64,000 nt of DNA from Siderastrea siderea (taxonomy: Eukaryota; Cnidaria; Anthozoa; Scleractinia; Rhizangiidae), in assembly GCA_964030785.1 (NCBI GenBank), contig OZ034978.1, positions 7,134,501-7,198,500 of the forward strand. The letters are read 5' to 3'. Position 1 is the stretch's first letter. Each line of letters opens with the position of its first letter. The notes beneath the pieces were generated by a model. It saw only the letters and a list, made by a program, of their open reading frames with translations, was not told where the DNA came from and ran no database searches. Below, piece by piece: positions 1-13,100 of this stretch. The position numbers and the translations under genes were made by a program.

Positions 1-111
1 AAAGTGGCGTAAAGTTTCTTGTCTAAGGAAACAACACAATGGCAGGGACTGGGCCTTGAACTACCAACCTTCAGATCTGAAGTCCAATGCACTAACCACG
101 ACACCAATTTG
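1..111 (-). repeat. tRNA-derived SINE fragment
   Basis: Read on the minus strand, this has a tRNA-like head (TGGTTAGTGCATTGG as A-box region, then GTAGTTCAAGGCCC as B-box region). A conserved tail module follows, CATTGTGTTGTTTCCTTAG then CAAGAAACTTTAC. That TTGTGTT...CAAGxxACTTTAC segment is shared by many metazoan tRNA-derived SINEs. It runs off the window's left edge. Confidence 0.6.
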
Positions 112-333
112 GGAAATGACTGCATTGAAAAATCACATCGAACCTCTGACTTGCAAACTGGACTCGGCTTACTGCCTAGTCCAGTCTGGCAATTCTCTGA
201 CAAGTTTTTATCGTCTAAATATTTCCCAGATTGGACAGTACATAGTCCTACCACATATATTAACATCACCCTTAATTTATAAGCAGGACAAGGAAGCACT
301 TTTAGAAATATCAATAAATTAAACAAAACGTAC

Positions 334-642
334 CACGAAAGATGTCGTCCTCACTATCTGATGCCGCAAGCTGATCAATCCTTGAAGCTAACACATCTAA
401 AATATCCTCTGATCCAGGTGCTGTTTCTTCTGTTCTGTTCCTGCTAGCCTCTGCAGCCTTGGTTGATTGTTTCATGGGGGAGGGGTGAAGAGAATCAACC
501 CTTGATTCACGTACAACAGAAGATTTGGTTGGAGTGATGTGAGATGATAGCACAGTTGAGGATTCATTAGAAGGTCTATGAGGTGATAGCTGGGGTGATT
601 GAGAACTTTCTCCAAGTGAAGGATGATCATGGATGGCTTTAA
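334..642 (-). CDS. RIMBP: RIM-BP exon 11 (Ser/Pro-rich linker before the first SH3)
   Basis: The exon is 309 bp, phase 1 to phase 1, with acceptor TTTGCAG and donor GTACGT. The leading two bases complete the codon left open by exon 10. It encodes a low-complexity Ser/Pro/His linker, then an acidic stretch (SEDILDVLASRIDQLAASDS, then EDDIFR). That is the position and character of the acidic linker before the first SH3 domain in this family. Confidence 0.78.
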
Positions 643-1094
643 CTGCAAATTGGTACAGAAAACAAGTCAGTTAAAAAATCACAGAGCTGCCATGGTTACC
701 TTCACTGCCGTGCTGCCTGGTAAGCTGAGTTGGTAGGATGCCAGATTACTGAGCGCAAGGGCACAGGTTGAAAACTCAGCTGTACCATATACATGTACTG
801 GGATCTTAAAATAACTATTAAGATTACATGTATGCTGGCAGTACTCAACATCTTGACTCAGTCCTGCCATTTGTATCATTGGGCAGTGAGATTAAGTTGC
901 CACCCTTTGCCTTAAAAAATTAACCATATTAAACAAGTAAGGATGTTAAGGACGGTGCATCCTTTTGTTACTGCACATACGTTCTGTGCATCTCGGGATA
1001 TTCAGGTCTCTAAAGGAATTTGCCCCCTAATACAACAATATTTTTGTGCGGCTTATGACTGTGGAAAAAGTAGATCTTAGCAAGAGCTATCAGA

Positions 1095-1130
<36 letters not shown>

Positions 1131-4100
1131 CAGAGATAACTGAGCTTAAATTTGGAAAGAGATTGCCATACATTCTTTGTATATTCTTTGTATTTTAACG
1201 CTTTTTTAGGATTATGATCGCTTAATTATCTCTGAAAAATGCGCACATTTTACTTTTTAGATTCCAGTAACCCTTGTTAAGATCTGCTTTTTCCCCATAG
1301 TCATAACCTTTGCAAAAATACATCTGTATTAGGAGGCACTGTCCTTAAAAGAACCCACCTTACTGCTTGAAGGGGACATACAGTAGTAACCAGTGTGGGA
1401 TTCATGCAGGTAGGCTAAGTTCATCATTGGACAGACAGTGGTTGCAATGGGAACCTATACATTCTGAAGTTTGATCTCACCCCTTCATTGCTGTAAAGCC
1501 TATTTGAATGTGCACATAGAACCAGTTCCCAGTTCCCCCCAAGCTCACCAATAGTGGTAGTTTGCACTTTAGGAGCAAGATGAGAAAACCAAAATTAAAG
1601 CCTTCCCCAATTAACATCTTACCAGCATTTCCTATTACAATATCGTTTCCACTGTGTGTAGAATCCAATGTCGTTTGAGTGGATTTGTGACAGTTTTGCT
1701 CTCTTTTCTTAAGATTTGCTTTTTCCAACTCCCTCACTTCTTCCATTTCTTTCTTTAGATTGATATTATTCTGCTCAGCGTCAGTACATTTCTGCTCTAG
1801 ACTGCGCACGTTATCCTCCAGGGATGTCACAGCCATCTCATGAGCTTTGTTTGCTTCTTCTTGGATCTGAGCAAAAATCAAACCAGGCATGTTTTACTTT
1901 CAGTCTACGTGAACACAAGTTGGTCAGCACAATGGAAGGTCAATTAAGGTAATGACAGGGACCCAAATGACCCACATCAGCTGTCAAACTTTCGTTCTGA
2001 CTTAGTAGAGTGATAAGGATAGAATTGCCAAGATGCTACCCTATAATAACAAGGTAAATCACTCCCTACTCTAGAGTTTTCTAAGATTCCCCAGCTATTT
2101 GCTAGCACCCACTTATACACCCTTGGAAAGCATTCACCGTGAAAGAGGAGACCAGTGTTTCTACCATCCACATTTGTGTTCTTTCAGTCTTCACCATCAC
2201 CTCTGTGATCACTATGGTCTCTCAGCATTCACTATAATCATCTCGCACATTTTAATGTATCAGTCGAATTGAAGCTTCAACACCCCCCCCCCCCCCCCAC
2301 CCGGGCATACCCCGGGCATTTGAATGTGCATTGTGCCCAGGAAGGGGGGAATTTGAACGTTGCCTTGGCAGAATGGTGAATTTGAACCAGATTTATCTTC
2401 TGTTCTGGCACAATATTACCGTAAGTTTTTTCGGTTTTTGCAAGGTTTGGTGGATTTTCAATTTCGCCTTTGTTAGTGAATAACTCTTTCAAAAGGGTCT
2501 TCAAAAGAAATTTGAAGGTGTCGTCACGGCATAATTCTCTCTCTCTAAAAAGTGTGAACAGTGTTTGATTGAAGAAGAAATTTGTCTTTGAGGAGAGGTC
2601 TTTCATTAATAATTGGTGAGGCATTTGAACGGCTTTTTTGTCCCGCGGGGAGGGAATTTGATGGTAAGCCAATCTTCAAAACTTCAAATGCCCAGGGGGT
2701 TGGGGGATGTTGAAGCTTCAATTTGACTGGTACATAACCTGAACAAAAATGCAAGGTTTATTTCAGAGGGAAGGACTGTGGGATAACTACAATTAAAAAC
2801 TGCACAGTACATCAAAATGTTGTGAACAAACACTTTCCCAAGGAAACCCCTTGTTTCTGACTGGAAGTACTTCAATGATAAATTTAATCTACAACTGACA
2901 CAGAGAACAAGATACATGTCCCAAGGTCCTGACCTTGCACAGCCACCAATTTACTGTTCAATCTAACACCATGAACAAAAGGTTAAAACATCTAAGGCCT
3001 TCTTTTGTGAAAAATAGCCCTCTAAAATTGCCCCCCACGAGCCAATTTTTAAAATAAACCAGGTAAATGTATGGTAATGATTTAGGTGCACTATGTCCAC
3101 TGTAAAGGAAATAACGGATCAAAATCATACAAGAATTACCTTGTGCAACTGTCTAATCTCCTCTTCCCTCTCCTTGAGCTTTTCAAGGCTGGTCAAATGT
3201 TCTTTCTCTATAACCTTCTTTTGTTCCTCAAGATTATTTAGATCCTACACAGAAAAGTAAAAAGGGGAGGAAAAGTGTTTTTATTGCCAGGTGGGCCATC
3301 ATAGCAGGACTCATCTTGAGTTCCTGTAGGATGCATCAAAGTGAAGTACAGGTACTACTGCTAACACTACTGGAGTGGGGTACCAGCGCCAAGCACTATA
3401 TGTGCTGACATCCATTTATATAATGAGGTTGCATGAAATTCAACCAAGTTAACCAACAACGAGCATGTGGTCTTCAAGCGTTTGGTGGTCAGTGGTTGTT
3501 AAGTTGCTGCAGGCTCAGTGAGAGCACTTTAACTACACACACACAGCGAGGACTGTTCGTATCTTTGAGGTATTTCTGTGGCATGCTACAGGTTTTTTTC
3601 CACCCTTTGCTCTCTCCTTCTCTTTGCAGCCCTATTAGACATTTGAGGCATAATGAAATTAAATTTCATTTTGTCTCCAATGCCTAATAGGGCTGCAACG
3701 ATACACCAATGCATCAGTGAACCATGATATTTTTCCAACGATACGAATATCAATATTTAAATAAGATATCGTGATATTATGACACAATAAAATATGCTAC
3801 ATCAACAAATTTGGGAAATCACTGTCTTTACTATTGCTTACAGAAGCTCTACATTTTAGCCCTTGTAATGCGATTTGATGTTGTTATTACTGTGCTAAAT
3901 TTTTTATTATGGAAATGAATTGTTTAAAAGTAGTGTAAGTTGTTAGTAACTAGTTTTGTCATGCACTATAATGTATCGTAACGTGACCCTTGTATCGAGA
4001 TTTGTATCGTATCGTGGGAAAATGTATCGATGCAGCCCTAATGTCTAAGCCAGTGTGATGGGTACCGGGACACGCAGGGTTCATGGCTGGCTTGCGGGGA

Positions 4101-7100
4101 TTTACCAGCTGTCCAAAGTGAAGGCCCATGAACATCCCCAGCACCGAATCGCCATTACATAATAGAGATCGTTGGTTAACATGGATGTTAGAAACAATGC
4201 GGTATAAAGCGTCATGTCAGACATGACCTGTGGGGTCAAGTGTCAGTCATGTCATACTTACTTTTCTGACTGATGGTGTTTCAGAATAAACTCAAGCAAG
4301 ATTTGCAAGAACCCAAGATCCAAGTTTTTACAGTCTGAGATTTGGAGATAGTGGCTACTTCTAACAAGCCCAGATTCTGGGACTGTAGTTTTAAACACCA
4401 AGATTTTGCAACTAAAACTTTGCCAAGACACTTCATGTGTCATGTATCAACATGCCACACCAATAGCTGTAGAAATGTTTTCCGGCTATCAGTTATTTGA
4501 AACAGACATGCACTGGTTAAACTGAAACACACCACACCTTTGCCAAACAACATGACTGCAACAGGTTTTAGCTTTGTTTCTTTAGCCCTTTAAGCCCCAA
4601 GAGTAATAAGCATCTAATTCCTCCTTACATTATCACTAGTTAATCAAATATACAGGTCATGAGAATAAAGTAAATGATCACCAGACATGAAATGTCATGA
4701 TGTTTAATCAAATTCTCCCAACTAGTAACATAAGAAATATATAGAGAACAGTGAGGAGAATATGCATGTGGGTACTGGGGCTTAAAGGGTTACATAAACT
4801 CACCTCCTTGACTTTCAGAAGTTCTTCTAACTGGCTCTTCATTTTGCTGCATTCCTCTGTCAAAAGGCTGCACTTCATGTCAGATACCTCTAGCTTTTCC
4901 TTCAAATTAGCCACTTCCTCTTCCACCTTGAAATAAAAATAAAATTATGTCAGTACAAAAGGAATATAACACTTGATAGCTTTTATTTCAAAGGTCACAC
5001 TTGTAGGATTTGTCCAAAGATGCAAAAGCTAGGACCACCTTGTGTGGCATAATAAACAGCACCACAGGAAAGTAAAGCCCCGAACAGTGACAAGCATCTA
5101 ACTTCTCCTTACAATATCACTACTTGATCAAACATGCAAGTCACGAGAATAAAGGAAATGAACATCAAATATATCTTGATTTTTGCACATATTTTTTCAA
5201 CTAATACCATAGGAAATACATGGAGAACAGTGAGGAGAAAATGCATACTGATATTGGGCCTTTTTATGAACGAGAACATTAAATCACTTCATTTAGGTGT
5301 CAACGGTATTTAGCATAGAATGCCAACTGTGGACACCACTAAGATCGAATTGGAATTTGGAAATGTTGGTTTTTTTGAGGAGAGGGGAAAACTGGAGTCA
5401 CCAGAGAAAAACCTCTCGGAGCAAGGAGGAGAACCAACAACAAACAACAAACTCAACTGACATAATTATGACAGGGAGTTCACGTATTGAACATTCAACG
5501 ATTTTATTCCTACAAAATGATGCAAAACTCCTTAATTTTACATCTTGACTAAGGTCAAACTACTATTAATACTAACAACAATTACCTCTTCTAATTCTGA
5601 TATCTTCTTGCTCATCTCCGAATTCTTCTTTTGTAGCATTGTGCACTTGGCAGCAAACCTTTCTCTTTCAAGTTCCTGATAAAGAGATGCAGAACCAAGC
5701 ATAAAAATTGAAGTTAAAAGGATTCAGCCCATTTACATTTATCTGTGGCTTTCACTCCCAGAGTCAGTTCTGGAGACATCAAGGTTATTCTAACTTCTGA
5801 GTCTGTGGATGAAATCCTATGGTGTGACCATTCAAATGAAACCTCTTCAGCAGTGCTTTCACGTGGTACTATTTATATTTAAGTATTTTGTAAAATGAAA
5901 TTTGAGATTTGTTTTGAATTTTGATTTAGGCACTTTTGGGAGTGATTAAGCTATGTCATAACAGTTCACACATATATTCCTATAAATGGGTCAAAACCCA
6001 GAGCTGACAATGTGTGGTTCCAGAAAAAACCCATACCCCCCCCACGGAAGGTCACTGGAAATTCCGAGGGGGAGGGGGGTTCAAAGGCAGAAATTTCCGA
6101 GGGGAGTGGGGGGTTCATAGGAAGCTCCTTTTCCAGAGGGTGAAGAAACACGAAAAAATTGAAAGCAACGCGCGATTGCTCCCAAGCACGATGTAATACC
6201 TACGTAGGCTGTTTTGACCTTCAAAACTACGCAAATATGTTGACCGAAATGCCAAACTTTGCGACTTTGATTTGTGTGAAATTGCGGTAGACCCGATTTG
6301 CATATTCACGTTTACGGAAAATTGCGTGTCTCCTTGGCCTTCGGTGAACATTGCACCGTTTTTAATCCTTTCAATGGGAACGTTTTTCGTTAAACACCAA
6401 AGTTGTTTAAACAAATACAAAAATATTTTTATCGCGCAATCCAGCAAAGGGTTTTCAGCAGCTTTTCACTGGATATCATCGAGATAGAATTGTTGCGTTA
6501 CATAAACATGCCAGTGACGCTCATAATTTGAAAAGGTCAGATTTCACGCGTTATGCAAATTTGATGCGTTTTTTAACTGAAACTAGAAGTTCAGCCTATA
6601 TTAGCTATTTCTTACAAATTCTGTTACAGTTGTCATTATCTTTGAGTTTCCATTTGACCTTCATTTACTATTTCAATTTTAAACAAAGGATAAAGTGCGG
6701 GAAGAAAGGTTCGATTTCTTATCCCTCTGTGCAATTTATTTTTAGACTCACGGTATGCAAATTCACTTGTGCATAATCCCAGGAAAAAAGCTGCTATTTT
6801 ACTCTAATTCTCTTTCGAACATCATAACCGTCGATTTTTAGTGTAATTTACATTCAACAGTTTCGCTTTTGACGGCAGGTTTGAGTGTGGCAAACACAAT
6901 TTCAATTCTCAAAATTTTGGCTTCGTTGTTTACGTCGCATTCGGCACGCAAATTATTCGCGGCAACCCTCGGCACCAACGTTGATAGAACGTTACAACAC
7001 TCGGTTTAAACAAATTTTTGTGAAAAACATAGAACATTTCAAACCGGATAGCAAACACGTAAAATAGTATAGAACAATAACAAAGCGTTATATGTTGAAA

Positions 7101-10100
7101 ATGGATGTTATAATAGTAAATGTTACAACAAAAACCATGTTCGCGTAACGTGGAAATTCCTGGGGGGAGGGGGGGGGGTCATCAAAGACCCCCTTGGAAC
7201 GGAAATTCCTAAGGGGTGGGGGGGATGCAAACCAAAAACCTTCCGTGGGAGGGGTATGGATATTTTCTGGAACCACACAATAACTTCACACACAGGTTCA
7301 AATTATTTCAGGTGCTGACTACTGTCTGTTCGACTCATTCTTTCCTAATCTCCACTAAGGGCAGGTAGATAGATAGGGATAGATAGATGGATATTTTTTA
7401 TTAAAGTGTCATTGTTTATAGCAGTTGCCTACTAAGTAAGAACACTATAAATAGCTAAAAAATCTAACTGTACAGCCATAAAACCACCAATAAATATTAA
7501 TTAAACTATTGGACCTTCAGTTTCTACAGATTCCACAGAAGCATGCAAAATAATATTCAGGCAAATAGAATTTAATTATCATGCAAGTTTATTGGTTTAG
7601 TGGCTGCTGATATCAAAGAAATTATAATATTCACATAGACACTGTTAGCGCTGTTCAGCTTTCTAACGAGTACAGTCCGCAGAAAAATAATTATTATAAG
7701 TTAAACCTCAATTTCAAAATTCCTAAGAAGTAGCTTCACTGTCAATTAAACCCGTCACACCAAGAGGAAAACTTACTGTCAGTTTACCAATGTGGTTCTA
7801 ACTTTTGAGTCTGTGGATGAAGTCCCAAAGCGTGTCCATTCAAGTGAAAGCTACTGAGCAGTACTTTCCTATGGTGCTGTTTATTATGCTGTACAAGTTG
7901 ACTATAATGAAAGCTGTTAAGCAGTACTTTCCTGTGAAACTGTTTATAACACTGTAGAAGGTGGTCCTAACTTTCAAGTCAGTGAATGAAACAAACCCTT
8001 TTAAAGTGTGACCATTCAAATGAAAGCAACAAGCAGTCCTTTGCTGTGGTGCTGTTTACCATGCTGTACCGGGTAGTTCTAAATTTGGTGTCTCTGGAGG
8101 AAATCCTATAGTGTGTCAATTTAATAAATGAAAGCTGTTAAGCATTAGCTTCTTGAAGTTATATTTGCTCTCCACTTTTTGTGAAAAAAATTTGCAAGCT
8201 TTGGAGTAAAGAGGCAACCAGCAAACTCAAATCTACACAAAACATTAAGTAACATGTTGTGGGTCAACAGCCAGCTTAAATTACTGACAGAACACCCCCT
8301 TGCTATATCAAAGGAACGGAAAGCAAACTACATTATTATTTTAAATTACCAGTTTGGAGCATCTTGTTTGCTTTTCCTCCAAGTCGTTCAGGAGTTTTCG
8401 GTTCTCTTTTTCCTTCTCCTTGAGATCATTTGCCTGCAAAATTGAATCCTTCATTACTTGTGCTCTTTCACAACAGCAAGGCAAAACGTATGTTATTATG
8501 CATGTAAATACGGGACAGGTTCTCCTTGGGAAATGAATATTTCATGAGCAAAAATCCCACCAGCACACTAAACTAGTGAGTGTTTAAACTACGTAAGAAC
8601 CTTAAACAAGTATTTGCTGTCTATTAAATAGCATCCTTGCCAGTAGAGATTGGAAAGACAAGAAATGAGATAACAGATTCTAATTATAGGCAAAGAACAG
8701 ACAAGTTTTGGAATAATGATTTCATGCTTCAGTTTAAATACGTAAGTGCCAGCAAGTCTAAACATTAGCAGGGTTTTAGAATAATTATAATAATAATTAT
8801 TATTATTATTAGTTTTATTATGCACCCCTTAAGAGGCAATACTAGTAACATATGAAGAGATCTCCATAGTAACTTTAGACCAAAACCTTCCTGCTTAAAA
8901 ATAAAATTAAACACTCCCTTATTTTTGTATGTTTATTTTCATTTTAAATTCAATTTATTGATTGTACTGTTCTTCACTAGATATGGCTCTTTGAGGAGCC
9001 TGCCACCGCAGGAAGTTTCTGATAACATGCAATCCAGAACAATTATTTCTTTTGTGTTTTTATACGATATCAACACATCATGACCAGTTTGTTCACCATT
9101 GTTTTCACTTTTATGATCTAAGCAAGAAAAATAATTAAGTAATTAATACTTCATAAGTACAACATACTCTAAACTTGACCAGTTTTTTCACGCCTTCAGA
9201 TTTTGTGTAGTAACCACTGGTCTGCATTTATGTTTGCTTGCAGGCCAAATTTGTAAGAATATTTACATAACAAATGGAAAGTACTCTTGCTATCCAAAAG
9301 TCATTGCAGGCAAACACACGAGGGCATTTGTCAAGAAAAATTTATTCACCCAAGAGCAGGATGAATCAAATCATTTAACGAACTTAGAACATTTGTCATT
9401 GATGTGCATGGGGCTTTTAGCCAATCAAATTACATTTTGGAATTTTTCTTATACACAGCATCCCGGAGCTTTGGTTAAAAGAACAGTGTTGCAAAATACA
9501 GTCACGCCTGAGTCCCTGAACAACCAATCCTCACAAGTACCTACACTTCATACAGAATTTCTTTTCTTCAGTTAAAACAACTTATTCGATTTGACACCTC
9601 TTGAAACCAAACAATTCTTCTAGAAAACCACTTTTCCTGTCATTTTGGTCGGTTGCTTAAAAGAGGTTAAACTGCACTTGCAAGATGCTAGTTGAACAGG
9701 AATGAACAGTAATTCCTTAGTCTAAATCGTTTATTACAATATCACCTAGAAAGCAGCTGTATTTTTTTTTAATCACAAATACCAAAAACATAATCAGAAG
9801 GATTGAGAAACAACACATACAGAAACAAGACCACTTACTAGAAAAAAAACAACAATACAAGTTCAGTAATACTGACTTCCTCTGATTAAACAGGACATGA
9901 AGTACAGAGACAAATCATTCCCCTATCACAGCTGAAACTCAGCTCCTAACTTTAAACATTCAGGGCTGATTTCATAAACAAGGTCTAAAATAATGTTAAA
10001 CTATGGTCATACAGTATTGTGCAAAAGTAATGCAAGTGAAATGCGCGAATTTCGTTCTTTGTTTTCGCGAACTTTCCAGCGAAAGTTCGCTCAAAAGTTC

Positions 10101-13100
10101 GAGCGTAAATTCAGGGCGTTTTGAGCGAAATTTCGCTTAAACAAAGCGCGATAATACGGCAATTTTTTGGGACGTCAACGAAATTTCGAGATCAAGAGCG
10201 TAATTTCGGTAGCCAGTTCAAGAAATTTCGCTGAGCCTTGAACGGCGACACCAGCGTTCGTGCAGTCTATGCCACTGAACAATGTTGTCAAGATTGCCAA
10301 AAAAATGAAATGAGTTTTACTGTTCTGAAATCTGTGGCTGTGGCGGTACTATTGACTTATAAAACTTCGAGAGGGTAAAATAAAATTTAAAAGACCCGGG
10401 CAATTGCAAAACCTCAAGTCTACAGCTGTACATGAGTATCAATTTAGCGAACGGTTTGAAACCGCCAGTTCAGATACCGATGTTGATTCGACGCATAGAA
10501 TACACTATACAAAGAACTTGCCTTTAAGAGCTTTTTAAGACTGCGAACTCAATTTGTTCTGAAAACGAAGGCAAAACACTCTAGTTTTGTGCAGTTAAGT
10601 AGCTTACAAATGTAAGTAAACTCATCACAAATGACTTATCCAAGGACAACGATTTAATCGTAAACACAAGACATGCTTAACATGCAGAATCAAGTTTCGT
10701 TCGCGTTTCGGCTATCCACGCATTTTGCAAACCCACATCAGTGTTCTGATACAGTTTAAACTTGATAGAACGGAGATATCCAAGTTTTCTACGAATATAA
10801 ACGTTTCCTTGCCCTTACATCGACATTGAAAACGCGAACTCTTCTTTGACAGGCAAGACAAAACAAGACTTTCATTACAAGTTCATTTTAATGAACTTGT
10901 AAAAAACCATGTGCATGATGTCATGGCCGACTGTCTGATGGTCTTTGCCTCTTTACCACTTTAATTTCCCAGAAAAACAGGAATACTTGAAGAAATAGCA
11001 TAGAAATATATTTTAAGCAACACCGTTGCTTTTCAACACAGCTGAGAAAGCAGTTTGCTGCCTTGACGGCTTTGAGATCTATTCATTGCGTTACCGAATG
11101 AATCATGCAAAATTTGCATACGGTATATAAATACGTGTCTCAGTTGACGTCTCGAATTACCTTTTTGATCACAGAGTTTTCTTCGGATGTTTTTTTCGTT
11201 TTCTGCGAAGCGTAATACTTTTTCAAACATTGCGTTGCTTCCTATTCAAAGTTTTCGGATATTAATATTCCTTCTCACCTAAGCGCCATGCTTGCACACT
11301 TGTGAAGAAAAAACTCGAATTCGTTTGCAATAAAGTGCCAAGAAAAACTCGGCGCATCGTTGTAATCTCTATTACAAATCGGACCTTTTAATGTAGAGTA
11401 TTTTCTGGTTTCAATCATCTTTTTGGGCCTTTTAAAACCGGAGTTATGACTTTTTGACGATTGCAAAACAAAAGCGCTACCGACGCGCTCACCAGCGGCT
11501 AATGTTTACTAAAAAAAACATCATTCGCTCGCAATACGGTCCCGAGAAATACTCGACGCATCGTGTAATCCTTATTACAAATTGTGCCTCTAAATGCGGA
11601 GTGTTTTCCTGTTTCAATCATCTTTATAGGGCTTTTAAAACCGGAGTTATGACTTTTTAAAAATTTGCTGTGACGCTTGCAAAACAAAAGCCGACTGATG
11701 TGTGGCTAATGTTTACTAAATAAATATCATTCGCTCGCGCGTTGACAAGTATCACTAGTTTTAAATACGGAACATATTAGAGCTACAACGCTTTTGGATT
11801 CAAGTATAGTAAACAGTAGGGCTTTCTTTGGAGAATAACCAGGTAAGTTTGACACAACAATTACCTAAAATTGGTTCAGTTGATCGAGAGACTGCATATG
11901 CAGAGGGATCACAGCTGCTTTTTACGCGCACAACCACACCACAGAGATTGTTTATATTGAGTCGAATTTTGAATGCAACAAAACATTGCCCAGAAATGCT
12001 GGAGAATTGACAGACAAAACGAAAATTCGCGCGAAAAATCGCCGCGAAATTTCAAGCGGCACAAATTATTGCTCGAAAGTTCGCTTCGAAAGATCGAGCA
12101 TCGTGAATTATCGCGCGAACTTTCGCGCAGAATGAAACAATAGGTGTCACGAAATTTTGGCGATTTATCGCCGCAATTTCGTGGTGAGCGAAATTTCGTC
12201 AAAAAGCCGTGAAAAGCCAGGAAATTCGTTGAAATTGACTTGCATTACTTTTGCACAATACTGTACACATTGGCTTAGATTTACACCTCATTTAAAATAT
12301 TCAAATATCAGTTTGAATGCATTGTTATTTTTTATTAAAAGTTTAAAACAAAAAATCTTATTACATGTTTAAATCCCAAACACACACATAAGAAATGCCT
12401 TTTTTAACTAACATAAAATATTTGCCAATAATCGCATCAAGTGTGCAAGTTGGTTTTGGTCGCTATCTTTTTTCAAAGTCTTATCAAACTTTTTGTCAGA
12501 TGTCAAAACTCGATAGAAACCTCACTGAAGTAAACCTGATCTCAGATTTTTCAGAGGTAAAAATCAGGCATTCAGTTCCACCTTGATTGATGTTTGTGGT
12601 TTGCGAATATTTGTTGTTTTTAAGTGCAGACAGGTTTACAAAACACAAATTTTGAACAGTCCATTTTTGTCCTAATGTTAAGTCTAGTCAAATAAAGTTG
12701 GTCAGTCCAGTGGGTATGGATTTACGTTTTAATGCTGAACCTACCAATTTCGCACTTTCAGCTTCTGCCCTCTGAAGTTGTTCCACAGAAGATTTCAATT
12801 TTTTGTTCTCAGCTTCTATGATGTCAAGCTTCTCTGTCTTTTTACGAATATCAGCTGCAAAGTCCCCAGATGAGAGCATTGGACTAGGAGTTCGAGATGG
12901 GTCACCATTTGAAATTTGTCTCTCTAACCACAACCTCTCCTTAGCTGACTGGCGTATGATTGATTGCAGTTCTTCAATTTTTTCCTTCTGTAAAAATAAA
13001 GAAGGCAAGACAATGACATACAAGAAATTATAATACTTTAAATAACAAGTGACATCTAGTACTGAACTTTATTTTCCATTGATTTATATATCTGAGCTTT

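Noticed and set aside
6115..6447. 110-codon minus-strand frame inside the 1.27-kb inverted-repeat element as a transposase
   Set aside because: It has no DDE spacing, zinc finger or helix-turn-helix pattern, and it overlaps the terminal repeat.
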